Source: Phoronis australis
Lineage: Eukaryota; Phoronida; Phoronidae
Length of the DNA: 64,000 nucleotides
Reading direction: 5' to 3'
Assembly (NCBI GenBank): GCA_002633005.1
Contig: NMRA01000394.1
Span: forward strand, 352,930-416,929
A program made the position numbers and the translations under genes. Positions within the stretch are counted from its first letter, which is position 1, and each line of letters starts with the position of its first letter. The notes beneath the pieces are model-generated. The model saw only the letters and a list, made by a program, of their open reading frames with translations, did no database searches and was not told the origin of the DNA. Of the stretch, positions 34,186 to 49,100 are shown piece by piece.

Positions 34186-37100
34186 CTAAAATTATGACAA
34201 TGGCGATTTAATATTTATAAAACCCATATTTTTGTGATCAACAGAACCTCGAAATGAAGCCAATGTCGAGACATTGTGTCGCAAATTCTGATTCGTTGAG
34301 GGAAACAATATTACAGAGTGGCTCTTTGACTTACAATGTAAGTCTGAAGAATCAACTACATTAAAACTGATTTCAATCGCATAATTGTGAACTTGTGCAA
34401 ATTATTGGAAAATTTTTCGCATTTAAGAAAAATTTACCGATGGTTCTGACCATCTGAAAATGAAGTACAATTACAATCATCCTAACATATAAATCATCTG
34501 TACATTCGACAGCTGCCGGTCATCACGTAAACATACAATAGGCACTGGTTTCTCAGTTTCAACATGCATATGTTACAAATAATTCAGACTAAGACTTTTG
34601 AGGACAATAACCTCTGTTTTGACTTATTATCAGATATTAACTGGGTCACTTAATTCATGTTCTGTTAACCTCGTCAAAAAGTTTGGAACAGATTTGTAAA
34701 CTCGTATCGATAAGCGTTACTAACACGTACGTTGAGTTGAGTTAATCCACAGTTGTAAGAAAAAGAGTCCACTTCGGAGTACGTGATCCACCTTGTGTGA
34801 AACTTGAGACTGTGTCTCAGTGTCATGAGTGTTTTATATTCGTTAAATCAGATTTCTGTGTACACGCTACTTACCGGATAGTCTGGCTCTTCCTCCAATC
34901 TCGTGTAGCTCAGTTCTTCAAAGAATATCTCCACTTTGAGAAGATGTTTTCTGAAACGCAAGCGGTCATGTCTATTCAGTCGAACAATTAAGGGGGTTCC
35001 GATATGCCACGGAGGCTCGAAGATGTAAACTCATGCTACTGTTCTGTTAAGGGTCGCGTACGTCACACAAATGGCCCGGGTGTCCTTACCACGTTCCAAA
35101 CACTGAATTGACACAACCGGCGAAAACTAAGTAGGAACCGAATAAACGTTGAAAATACTTGTGACAATTTGCCTGAGGACCGATGGACGGTTGCACAGTC
35201 AATGCCAACGTTACCCGTTTCCATCCGTCGCCAGTCCGTTACACTAAGATTTTAGGACTGGCCCGAACATTCTGAGAACGATTTTAGTCAGGCAGGGCTT
35301 TAGCAATCCCTACGTGGGGTGTGCTGCCGGATTTCGATGATTCGAAAACGTACTTCAGTAATACACCAAGCCGGGAAAATCAGAGGGGGCTCGATACAGT
35401 TTGTCAAAAAGCCGCAAAGAAGTCGTTATTTGACGACATTCACGAATTTCAAAAATAACTAATTAGTGTTTTTATTTGAAATTAGGGGTTATTTAATTTG
35501 AGTTTGCGTTGTGTATTCGATATTTTGGCACGCAACATCACATTTCACACGTGATGACGTCATATTAAACATTAGGCGAACTCAAGTGAAAACATGATTA
35601 GGTGTGACTTCATGCGCGCGCAAAGGGAGTGCGCGGGGGGCTCTGAACGTACCCCGTTTTTTGAGGAAAAGTTCCACATTCTCAAAAATTCGAGCCCCCC
35701 ATATTTTAGGCTGGGTACGCACATGTACTTTAGCAGCAAATATGAATTTATTAAACAAGAATCTTCTCGTCGTAGATTATTCCCATCAATCAAACTGATT
35801 TCGCAATACCTTAGCAACATAATAAAATCGCTATCTATTGGAATTCTGCGGAGTAATCATGAACTTGAATTTGCCGCGCTTTCGAGAGGTCAAATTGTGT
35901 ATTCTTAGTGACGTAGCTTGAGATGAAATAGCGCAAAAGTAGGCGATCCCTATATTTATTTTTATTAGATGGATAACACTATGGGCGTCAAAATGAAACA
36001 TAAAGAAAATGTTACCGATTGAAGTTTTTGCGTAGAGATCAAAATTCTAAAACTCGAGATACTCAAAATACAGAAAAGACCAAAATACAAAATATAATAA
36101 TTTTCAAATAAATCAACAATAACGTATAATTGTGTCGAACCCCTTAAACGACTAAAAACCCGTCGCAAAAAACAACTTATGGTCTACACGTCTTAGTTTC
36201 ATCGCAAATTTTTCCTTAATTTAAATAGACGTGATTTTAAGGCTTGAAAATAGCTAATAGTTCATTTTTGCTTCAAAAGAGACTGTGCAATATGCCTCGT
36301 CACAGGGTTTCATTTTATTCATCGAACATGGTCTCCAGCAATAACGAATCAATTTGAGACCAGTTATCTAGCTGTATGTGGTTTAAATCAAATGTTAATT
36401 TCTTCGACGGAGCGTGGGTTTGTTGTCGCTTTAAGTGAGACTGCGCATGCGCCCACGCACTCAACTCCGGACAAACGAGTAGCACAGAAGCGAAACTCAC
36501 TTATTTTAGAATTTGGATCGTTTCTTATAACAAAAACAAAACTGGGAAAAAATGAGCTACCCATTGAAACACGCAAAGGTCCAACGCAATTTCTGTAGAT
36601 GTTGATTCTCTCTTTAAGACTAAATATTTGAAGACCAGCCTGCAGGTTACAATCGAACTGAAACAAGCGATAACACACTCAGAAACTGGCAAGTATGCAC
36701 GCTCATCCAACCTGAGAAAAAATAGCTTCAGTCGGGTTCGATCAGACCTGTCCGCTCAGGTAATCGAGTTATGTCCACATCATGGTGCACATGTTGCTTA
36801 GGTATTTAAGTAGAGAGGAAATGTCCTTCAGAGAAATATTCGAACCGAGTTCAACAGAAATGAATAGTCTTGTGATGTTTAAGCGGGGTCATACTCTGAA
36901 AGTTTGGTAGAGATCTGTATCGTAGTTTTGCTATTCCTTGGGAACCAAGTGATACCAAAACGTTTATAGGTTGAACCGCACATCCAGGCACCGGTGTTAA
37001 ACAGAGTTGCATACATTATATGAACACTCTTACTTTGGCCCTTCTTGGTTATTCAGCAGTTTCGCCAGTCGATGAGATCTCTGGGCGTACTGTTCCATGA

Positions 37101-40100
37101 TAGTTGGCTGAAATGAGCAAGATGTCTACATTGACATAATTCAAAGATAAAATTGCAATCAATAGGAGTTTTATTTATGTCTACAGTCGACCCATTCCAG
37201 CTATGCTCAAGCAAAGTTTTCTTTCACCTCACCTGCATGTGCTTAGCTACGTTCTGTACCTCATAGGCGGATTTATAGCCCCAGGGGGCCGCCCCTCTCC
37301 CTGGAGGTCGCAATAAAATAAAACAGTATAAACAGCAAAATAGTGTACCTTGTTAACCCCGTAATTAACATTATACGGCCGAAATAAGATTTGACATTTA
37401 TGTAGTTTTAGTTTGTGTGTGCGTGCTGGGGGTGGGCTCAAACCCGATTTCATGGGTCCAATTGAGACAACTGGATCAATCGTTACGGCAATTATGGCAA
37501 AGCAATGTCGCTCTCCGTTAGTATGTGCGTGCTATCCCAGGCGACCGGTAGTGGCGCTGTGTACTACAACTTCTTTTTCGTCGTCTGCTCCACTGTGCAA
37601 TGAAGAAAATAACTTTATTTTTTCAAAGAAAATGGAAGCTCGGAAACGATGAAGAAACAGAAACCGCTGGCAACATGTAAATTTTAATCGAAGTCGCAGT
37701 GAATCACTCAGAAACTCATAATTCTCCCTATGTCCAACATTAAAATTAAGACGATTTGCAAAGCAAGCGCTTAAAAGTACATCAACTTTTGCTACGAACT
37801 CTGCACAAAATATAAACCGTGTAATAAACACTACGGAAAGAAGCAGGTTCTCGCGCTAACGCTGTGGACCATAAACAATCATGTCTCTTAGCATGGTGTT
37901 GAAGTAGTAAGCGTGGTGTCGTAATGGAGGAGCATGGACGCTCTGACCAATAGGTCAGGAGCAAGAGTCCTTGCAATTTTATGAATTTTCCAATTTTAAA
38001 TCACAATCGGCAATACTGCGGTTAAGTGTTTAAATGCTTTAAATCAATATTTGTGCCTGCTTGTGTATCTGTTCGCCATCGGGACAAAAATAAGTACGTA
38101 AAGCAGGTGAAAGTCTAGAATCAAGTACGTTTTTAGTGGCGACTTGACGAGTTGAAATTTGCCATAAGGCGACGTCGTATTCTAGAATGCATTCTGGGTC
38201 GTGATTTGCCGCGCTAGTCGCACATAGCGACTTGGCGAAAGTAGAACCGTCGAGGGCTGATTATACTTCAGAAATCAAGGCAAATGCTTGTTTTTAGAGG
38301 CAAAAATCAAAATTTTCCTCTGGCTTAACAAATTTTGCAAATTGTCTAAAAGTGATGAAATAGTAATTTCAACACGTTTGATAAATCTTTCTATTTTTTT
38401 GTGCGCCGGACTCGACGGCGCCACTATTTAAGCACGTCACCACCGATTTTTTTCGGCTGTTCGTCTTCACCTTGAAAGAGTCCGACGGCCATTCTGAGCT
38501 GGATATTGTCTTCTGGTAGATGTCATCCCAACAAGACTGCCAACATGGGCACTTAAATTTGTCCAGGAGATAGTCGTCCTCTACACGATCCAAGCAATCA
38601 ACTACAATGAAATTAGTATGTAATGAACGGTAGGGAAGATACTGTGACATTTTTCCCGACCTCTGTAATTAGATAGTCCTTCACAGAGGACGTACGGCTT
38701 ATGGATTCCATAGACGGATCCAGAGGGGTCAAGGGGGTCCAGACACCCCTTATCCTTGATTTTGTTGCTATCAAATCTAGAATTTTCAAATTGTTGACTT
38801 TGACCCCCCTTTTTGAAAATCCTGGATCTGCCCTTGGATTCCCATAAATCTCTGATCTACCAGTTACTATGTGACTCTTTGATCGACGTTTCATGCCCGA
38901 CATGGTTTCCAATGAATAATTCAAAGAATAAGTCGCGAAGCACCAAGCGCACGCGACAGGTTCTGATACTTTTTAAAATTGCCGACAATTCATCGACTTG
39001 GCCTCATTTTCAACCTCCTGAAATTTGCCCATCGAGTAAACATCAGTTCGTTATCACTTTCCAAATAAGGACATCTCATTAAGTTTTTGTGTGACTTATT
39101 GAATCTGAAGCTGTGGTTGGTCAGTAGTTAATGAGTCCAGTGGCGGATCTACGTTTTCAGTAAGGGGGGGGGGGTAGGATTCCCGCAAAGGTCGAATCCG
39201 AGGCGCGTGGCGCCAAGCGGGGGGGGGGGGAGAGGTTGGGAGGGGGTAAACAACTTTTTGTTTTTCCAGCCAAACAGTGAAATTTCCATGCATCCTGGTA
39301 CGTTTCTGGCACTTAACTTGTCCCTGGAGTTTTTCTTAAGATAATGAAAAACCTTCTCGATTTCGTCACATGAACTTGGCTCATAAGTTTCGTGAAACCA
39401 TATTTGTGCACATCTGGGTATGAGTTACGCCACCAGCAAAAATTTGTGTTGGAACATCTGTTTACACACACCTTTTTAGCATACGAAAAATCGTATACGA
39501 AAAAGTGTGGTGTGTACACAGGGGCTTAGACAACTACCAAATATTCAAGAGCATAAGGAGCACCGACGGGGCGTAAAAACTTGAATATTAGATGATCGCA
39601 ACAGCCGCAAGCTGTTTAAGAACGAACACCTGTACTGTTAGTCCGGAAATAAACATGTGTTCTGTCTGGCGAACGATGGTGCTCTCAGCTCATAGTCTAT
39701 TATTAAAAGTGACAATAAACAATTAAGTATCACTTTATTACAATTGCAAAACGTCAAATGTATCCGGAAACAAATCATCTGAAAACAGTTTCACGAAACC
39801 AAAACATTCTGTACACCGTGGTGAAAAGATCAGTATACAGGAGCAGTTCGCAGAGGGACCAGATGTACACTGAGAGTACACAAAATCTCTGGCCTAGTCC
39901 GTCACGAGACCAAAAGTACACCTGTGCTTATTATTCCTATAAAAATAGTCGATCTGTCGCGGGACCAAACATTACTGGTTGTGATAAATAGTTTTACAAA
40001 GCACACTTTGGTAAAAAACACCACAAGACTATAGTTCGCCGAGGGACCAGAAGTCAGACACTGAAACTCGATATCTAAACAAATCAAGCTGGCTTGGTCG

Positions 40101-43100
40101 GTCACGAGACCTAAAGCGTACTTTGCAAAAGAAAAACATTTTGAATTGAAAACTTCTCTCTAGACACTTTTTAATCCCCAGTGGTTGCTCATACGTGTAG
40201 TTTACACATCTGGTGGTCAACTGATGCGAGAGGTTGTCTAGGAAGGGTTTTCGCACCGTTCTGTAGTACTCACTGGAAGAAACGAAACAAGTATTGAGTA
40301 CAGATTTAACTACGCACTACGTGAAATAGATTTTGGATATGAAGCAGACAGAATCAAGTGGAAATACAAACCAGAATCAGTTTCTGTGTTCTCGTAGACC
40401 CTCTGTTGTACTGGGTAAATTTGACATGTCCAAAAATAATTTCTATTTCGTTTTCATTGTACACAAGCATAAAAAACCGACATTATTACAAACTGTGTAA
40501 AATTATAATTCATTACCTGGGTGTTTCTCCAGGAACGTTGGCCTTATCTTTCTGTTGTCCAGACTGCCGAGGAATCTGTACATCGGATCCAATGGTTTGC
40601 TCCTTTGGGAACCATTCTACCCAGACATCTGCGACGTTTGTTCCCAACACTTGCACTTCGTCAACTGCTGTGTCAATGAGCTTGTACGCCTCTACGATGT
40701 CAGCATCTCGTTTCGCAGCTCAGTTGGCACTAAATCCCCTGAGGTTACCAAGTCCATTCAAATACAGCATGCGCAACAAAATTTGATCCGTTCATCATGG
40801 ACTACTTCAAACCTTGACGATGTATCCCATGACGCATTTGCATCTCTTGCAATTTTCGAAATAAACGTCCCAATGTCTGAACGCTTGAAACCCGAAGTGC
40901 TAACATCAAATAAATGCCCATGGGCATGGAAGTTTCGTTGGATGGGCCTTTCTGCGGAAATTCCCAGTATAGAAAACGGCAGTGGTGCTTATTGCAGGTA
41001 GAAAGACGGTAGGTGTTGAGGTCGGCACTAGGGCTCCTTAGGAGGCCTATTGAACATCGCACGAGTCCCGCAAGACTTTGTTGTGAAAATACAGCCTCCC
41101 CGCAATTTCTGGTATTGTACACTGTTCGCGAATGCGGTCACTTTGTCAATGTGAGTGCCCCTTGGTCATTCCTTGTATAGACATAACTTGCTAGAGTGCA
41201 TCTTCAAACGGACTCGCGACCAGACCACGGCGCCCGCCACAATAGCAATTCCTCGGAAAACGATTTTTCTTTCAAAAACATTACATGTACATGTACACTG
41301 CATGATATTGCGCAAGACAACTTTACTATACACCAGTCGAATTCGAGTTACAAACGTGTGGGGTGTAATTGGGTGGGGGGGGGGGGGTTTAAACTCCCTG
41401 AACCCCCNTTCGCGAAGTGGGCAATAAGGTTTGCCTCAGAGAAACAAAAACTGCGAAAAAAGTAGACTACGAGACAAAAGTCCACTACAAAGGCAAGAAC
41501 TACCAAAATTCGGCGAGTGCACAATTCATAGCTTTGAGCGTACCTCGTGAATCTTAGAAGGAGGTCGACATTCTTAAAAATTCGAGCCCCCCAGTTTTAG
41601 GCTGGGTGCGCGCATGTGAAGGGAGGGATTATCATTTCAACGAGACATTAGAATTAGCTTTTCAGTTAATTTGAGCCCAAGCACATAAGTCTATTAATTT
41701 GTATATAAACTGAAAAATTCCACTGTCAAAACACTTTCACAATATTCAGCATTTTCTTGCCGAGTTCCCATGTTGAGCGCATTGCAAACATTCGTGTTGT
41801 TTGTTGAGCGGTAACAATTCACCTTCAGTTATTTACTCGTAGACTAATGATCAGGAGGCCGAAGATGACGTCACACCTATGAATATCCAAAGAATAAGCA
41901 TGTCATGTGCCCATTTTACTCATAGACTACGGCCACGCATAACTGCCTTCATATTCAGAAACTTTGGTTAAGGTCGACGACTTAATTTTAGACCCTCCTT
42001 GGACAAGAATTCCCCTGACATTTGTTGATTGATTGGAGATTTTAGGGAACCAAAGTATTCAACAAATAGTCATGATAATTGTTATACACATGACCCTTAA
42101 AATTACAAGAGAAGCTTTTTTATCCCATAGACCAACGCGTTGTATCTGTAGAGTGCAACACGGCCATGTAATAATGTTTTCCGTATTCACCTCCCGCGCT
42201 ACTTCATCTGTGACCTCTGACATGGGAAGTTCAAAAAGTAGGTGAATGTGGACTCCACAACGTTAGACGGTTCGATTATCAAACATCACTAATATATAGT
42301 TTAAGGTAATACAGTTGCAGCAATGTACATAACACTCGTCACGCAATCAGGCCCTAAACGTAATATCTGGTACAAAAATATTAATTATTTGACACTTCTG
42401 TCTCGGTTTTTAATTGGTGAATATTATATCGTCTGCAATTGAGGCGCCGATTTCTCAGTAACTACAATATCAAATAATGTTGTTACTTAACTATTTTCAG
42501 GAGATATTGCAAGTTCAATGCACTGTTCCCGTTGTTTTCATCTTTGTTATCTCTTTTCAAGTAATAAATCGTTACATTTAAAACTGATTCTTTTACTGCA
42601 GAAAACTTGTTACCTAACGCGCAAGTTCATACATATAGGATGTGATCCGCCACGTGAACAGTCTGAGTGAATTATTTTAAAAATCTGGCGAAAAAATGAA
42701 AGAAACTTAGGAATTCGAAGCGCATGGGATAAATACAAAACGTACATGTACCTCGATTGGCGTAGATGAAGTAATATGCCACTCGACAATATTCAGCGTA
42801 TCGACTTCGAACTTCGGCCGAGGTCGATACGCGGGATAATGTCTCGTGGGGTATTACTTTATGTACGCCAATCGAGGTACGTTTTGTGTATGTATCATAA
42901 AAAATGCATTCAGTACAAATAGTATCCCACTAACCAAGGCTAGTGTAAGAAAATAGTTTACCGAACTCGTAGTGGTTGAATTGTTAAAAAAAACACTTCA
43001 CGCAAACAAGACTGGTGACATTTTTCACCGTTTGGAGTTGTAAAATGAATGGACGGGTCTAAACAGGTCCAAAATCAAAAATAAAATGCGTTAACAACAT

Positions 43101-46100
43101 GCCGTTTTAAAGTTGCAGATTGAACAGGTCTTGGCTCATCTGTTTGTGATCAACAGACGAGTACTCATGAACCGAAAGACAAACTTACGTTCTGTGATCG
43201 TGTTACAGAATGTTACCCCGCTCTTCAAGGGCAAGCTCGGATCACCGCAGCCACAGACTTCAAGAGTTTTGTTCTGAATACACGACTTGGTGCAAGCCTA
43301 AAATAAGTTCGGTTAGAAGCATTTGAAAGCATAAATTTGTCACCATCGTCGTCGCCGTTGTTATTGAAGCTGTTTCTGTCTTCGATATCATGGATTTGAA
43401 GTCTTCGTTCTGCCTTCAATCACTACTCTTGGACGCACTAGGTCATGAGATTTTGGTCCAAACAGTTGTATATGCACTGAATTGTTCGTAAGATTGGAAT
43501 GTTGCAGATAGTTGAGCCAAAACCACTTGAGTTAATTATCTGATGGCAGTTTTTGGTTCCTTGCGGTTAATGGAGGAAGCTGGTTGAGAATTTTCAGTTA
43601 AATTGAATAGGTAGGTGAGGAAGCTCTTAAAACGTAAAGTTACATGAGCAGATACAAGATGGCCTAAAGTATTTTGAATAGACTTGCGGCCATACACTGG
43701 CTTATAATCATGTCACAAAGCGATGTGCTCATCCTATTGGCAGAGAAATAAATATGACTTTGGAAGAAAAAGAATCAAGGTAGTTACAAGTTATCCAGGG
43801 TTTGGAATAGCATGATCATCGGACCACCTAGTGATCATTATCTTCTGAAGATGACTGCTGGAAGGAGTCGAAACTGTCAAAAAGTAATCAACTCGACTGC
43901 TTATGTCTCAAGTACGTCCAGTAGTATCTTCAATAAAACTAATCGATCATGGATACGTTCCGTAACATAAGACACTAGCGAAATACTTGCGGTGAGAAAT
44001 CTTCGAGGGTACTGGCTCTTCACTCATCAATGCATAATTTCTTCACAACTATGAAACTATATTATATTAAAAGACATAGGTCCACAGAAGGCACTACTGA
44101 AATATCACCTTCAAACAAATCAGTCTTGGTACAGGTACGTCGAGCAGTCCCTCTGTGGCAGCTGGTGAGCTACAGGATAATCCAAAAAGCATGTTCATAA
44201 TGGAAACAGATGCTATTAAGATGCACAAGCTTTGACGTTCAAAACTAGTTTATAATTTCCAAATTATCTTACCGGAATGGAATAGTTCTTTGAATAGAAC
44301 AGCGTTAGTTCTGTTCCATTTGTACAGTTACCCCAAGGATGCGGAAGTCGTTTTACGGAAACCTGAAAAGTAAAAAAGAAAAAAGTAGTAAGACTAGTCT
44401 GGCAAGCTAGAAACAGTCAACTTATGCAGTATGATTTTTGTTAATCAAACCACCATGGTGATTTCGCACGATTTTCGTAGCAGAAGGTCGTAACCTTGTC
44501 TTGACCGAGACTTAAGTCGTTAAAATGTTCCGGAATTGGTTACCCCTGTTGTTCTTCATGTCCGAGAGCAATGATTTCTTAATTTCATCTTAAGTGCTTA
44601 CTCTTCGCAAACTAACGGACGTTTTTTGCCCAGGTGATAGGTCAATTCCGTCTTCTTCTGGAAAGGGTTGCGTGTCCTGGCGATGAACAAGAATGCGCAT
44701 TCCTGCAGAAGCAGACAGGGACGGCACATATTCGTCTTGCTCAACCAACAGCGTCAGGCTTAGCCCTAAAGCGAGACCAATGTGGCATTTTACACAAAAT
44801 ATCTTTGTAAAGAAGCAAGTGTCAAAAAGGGCTTGTAAAGCGTTAACACTGAATAGGCAATTGGTTGTTTAAACCATAACATTTAAATCTAAGCAAATGG
44901 TTCGTAGCCAATTCCTTCAGTTCCGAACACAAAATGGCAGAAAAATGAAATTTCATTTTGGTAAATATCAAAAATGTAGTTTACTATTGAAGTATAGTTG
45001 TATCGTGTCTAGTAAGGTTTGGAAATCGGAGGCTTCACGGGACACCGTCAAATGGCAGTTTCAGCTTTTATTTTTGGCACATACTGAAGGTTGTTTCTTT
45101 AAGCGGACATCTTGATCTAAAACAAACCAAGCTGGTGCCATTTCCTTTGTATTTGTGAGAGTGCTTCATAACTGATTACGTTCTGGAAATTCTTTGATTT
45201 GGAAGAACCAAATAAAATAACATTGAAAATCATTTTAAGATTTCCTTTCGTTTACATTTATCAAACTAGAACACAGGACGAGTTTTGTCAGTCGGAATAT
45301 TTCGCTAATACAAACATTTCGTAACTTTGTGTTTGCCTTATTCTGCTATTAGTTTTGCTTTCTTAATTAGTGGGCGGGGTTTCCATAAAAAATAAAAAAG
45401 TATTATATAAAATTCAGAAAAGTTGAAAATATTTGAAGTTGTGCTGAGTGGTTACTATTTGGATTGAACAAACCATTGGTAGACTTGATTAATTCTGTTT
45501 GGATTACTTACCATATTTAGGCCCTGGTTTGCTGATATTGGCGATGTCATTGATGTCTCCAGAATTGAAAGTATAGCAGTTTCCGTAGTCTCGACTGTAG
45601 AAAGTTGTAAAATTCCTAGCAGAAGAATCAACAACAGATTTAGTGTGTGAATGAAACGTAATGCAACTTTTACTAGTCTTTTCCAACTATTTTGACTAAG
45701 CGATACTCTATTTGAATGTGACGCGCTCTTTCGGTCATTGACAAATGTATTGATTTATTTCCACTGTGTGTAGATATGGCAATCGACACCCCTGTTCTAC
45801 ATGCAACACAGGGGATGATTTCCGACTTACTCAGGGGAGCACGTGCGCCCGCTATACACGCACTCCTGAATCATGTCGGTAAGCTGGTGGCCCATTTCTC
45901 TTTTCTCTTCCAGAGTTAAGTTAGCAATGAGGATACTCAAGTTGCGAGCGTTCTCCGACGAAGGTGCCCTCTCTCCTGTATTTTCAAACCATGTCATGTC
46001 GGTGAGGTCGAGGTCGGGTTTTATGGCCTTGTCACCCATATCAATAGTTTCCTGAAGAAAGAAAACAAAATCCGGTTAAACACGAAAGCTATCGCTAGTT

Positions 46101-49100
46101 ACGTATTCTGCAGTCGCCAGTTTACGTCATGCACCAGCCACAGTCCGCGACCATGGACAGTTACTCCAGACTCGACTTATAAATAGACAATGACATGGCG
46201 TGAAAATTTGCTGAAAATGTGCTACTCGATTGGTCAATTTTCGAATAGTCACAAGTAATGGTTGGTGGTCACCACGGCCTAGGTTTTCGAGAGAAGGGGG
46301 TTGAATTCTGGGTAAAGTTGGGTCCAGTTTTACAGAAGAGTCCCTTAGCGTGTCGTCAAACTGTCTATCATTGTTCCCTCTTCGATTATTGTCTAATTGA
46401 GACTTGAGAACAACGAAGTTCCAGTTTATGACGACATCGATATCGAATGAACAAGAAATACGACAATGTTCACATTTGTAAGAAGTGAACGGCCAATTTG
46501 TCGTTGCAAAACTCTTTTTGTTGTGAAGTTTCACACCGGTTGTAGTTGCAAGAAAATTAGTGAATGTGCTTCATGATGATAAATGGTGAGGAGCTCATCG
46601 TGGAATCAATGGATGTTGTGTGATGACGTCATTTGGGGGAAATGTGGTTTTCAGTTTCAGAGTCCAACGAATTTTAAGGTCAATAAATCCAACAAGACAC
46701 AAAAAAACGTTTGGCTTTATTGATACAGCCAGAGTTGTTGGATGTGAATGAAACAGTGTTTAATCAATGTAGTATCCATAACCTTATTTACATGCCCCGA
46801 TTTTTGACAATGACAAGTCGATTTACACCATTATTTACACACTCCGAATGTCGTGCAAGATTTTTATTCTGCCAAGTTGTGTCAGAATAACAATCTACTC
46901 GCTAAAATTTGTCTCATACGACAGTCGTATACGACAGTCGTATACAACAGTCGTATGCGACAGTCATATGTGACATAGTATATGAAAAATCGGAGTGTGC
47001 AGACAGGGCCACCGCTCACATGATTCGAAGTCGGGTCTCAGAAGCAGTGCTGTAGTGGGGCCAGCCGCACGTGGGCGCAGCCAACCACCTTTTGGCATTA
47101 GAACGTAGCGCCTGCACACCGTAAGTTACGGTCAGTGCTCAAGGTAATACGGTGGGCTTTGGGCGCCTACTTACCTCAAATTTTACCACTGCAGCACTGC
47201 TCACAAGTGCGAGTCCGCAACCCAAATCACTGCGGATATTGTCTTCCAGCAGTGATTGGGTTGAAGACACGGCGAATGGTTCCCTAACTGAAGTGGTGTA
47301 CAGATCACGTGTCACTTCTTCGTCCCCTTCTTGTCATTATCGGTGTATAGGTATACAATTCAGTTGTAGAACAGTGTCAACAGGATTAATTAGTATCGAC
47401 CATAAAACTAGTAAAATTACAAACTATTTATGCAACCAACCTCAAAATTGCTAAGGACCTTTTGTAAGCAACAACCATACGTATCGCCATAGCATTTTTC
47501 TCATGGATATATTGTTGCGATCAATCATTCGATTTATTCTAATCTTGCACGAGTAAGAGGACCAGTGTTTGAAATATAAGAGCCTGTAAATATTGGTGCG
47601 GTAATCACTCCTGTCAGCAAAGGGCGGTGCAGTTCGATCACAACAGTTTCTAAAATGAAATCAACTGGAATCCTGTCTTTGTTAAGTGGATGATAAATAA
47701 TTAATATTGAAATTGATTTTATTTTATTTGAGTGGAGTGACAATGGTCAAATTGTCTTTCAGAAGTAATTGCTGTAATTAAAAGAAGAGATAATTGTGAC
47801 AGGGTACTAGTAAAATGCCTAAATTTTGGCTTACTTCCGAACGTCATGTCTCAAAAATGGTTGATCGCATTCAAATAAAACTTTCCAATACTATGCTTTA
47901 TGCACTGATCTCCAAAACTCTCATAAGAATTGCTTTTTAAAATGACCATTTTAAGAGAAGGCTGGTCAAAAATATGACTTTTACGATTTTTATGAATAAA
48001 TCAAAAGTTGCATAAAGAAAAATTGAAATTGTAATTTCTAAAACTGCAATAGCGATTTTGAGATTTCATCGTTAACACTTATATCAAACGAAATCTAGAT
48101 ACGTTATTGATGCCATTGGTTTCCCACGAATGAACCTTCGTTTTTACTAAATTTTACAAAAAACACCTGGCACATTGGTATCAAAACAAAAATAAAATTC
48201 TGATAGCTTTCAGAAAACGTATACTTTTACGCAGTGAAATTTCATAGAATGCACACGTAGTGGTCAGGTCTTATACATAACCTTAAAACCATTCTAAACC
48301 GTGTTTTGTTGTCAAAAAGATCGACTTTGCTCTTCCAAAACAACGTCATCGCGTCTTTCTGTCTTCACTCGCCCTGACAAGGAACTTAAATGTCCTGGTT
48401 TGAAGCAATAACCGCCTGTCAGTTCTTATAAAGCCAAGACATCATTTCTAATATTAATAAGAAATAAGATGACATCGATTTTATAATGGTAAGTGGCCAA
48501 AACCAAACGTTATTTTAGAAACAAGACGGCAGCTTATTGCCCCTTGAATGTCATTAATCAATCAGTTATTTGGATGAAAATGTTTGATCATGGTTACAGT
48601 CTCTTTAAACAATTTTCCTTTGATTGAGCTTTAAAATGCAGCTGATGCGGAAGGAATATTTCATAGGAAGACGGATTTATCACTTGCCAATTTATATTGA
48701 ACTACACCTACAATGTACATGTATGTCAAATTTAACTTATCTTGTTACTTCACAAGAAGCACAACCAGAAGAGGTAACCATTTACTGCATTTACGCTTAA
48801 GATCTTGATGTCGACGGGGAAGATAAACACGATAAATACATGACAACCGACTGCTCATCACTTTTACATACACAGCGGCACGAACTCCTACTAAAAACAA
48901 AAGGTTATTTAATTTGTAAATTGCTCAACCGATGTTTGGTTTTTAAATTGCTCACTCGCTGAGCTATTGTTGATATATCCTGATTCTAAATAGACCACTT
49001 GTTTTCAAAACAGTAGTGATAATAAATCGTTTCTGGTGCAGTTCAAGTTCATCGCCCTTGCTCTTAATTACAATAAGTGCGTGCGTGTTTGTGCGTGAGT

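Noticed and set aside
40555-41122. Long open frames on both strands around 40.4-41.1 kb
   Set aside because: The plus-strand frames are antisense to the hAT transposase fragment, and the minus-strand 106-codon frame is in a different phase from it. Neither has a recognisable domain.
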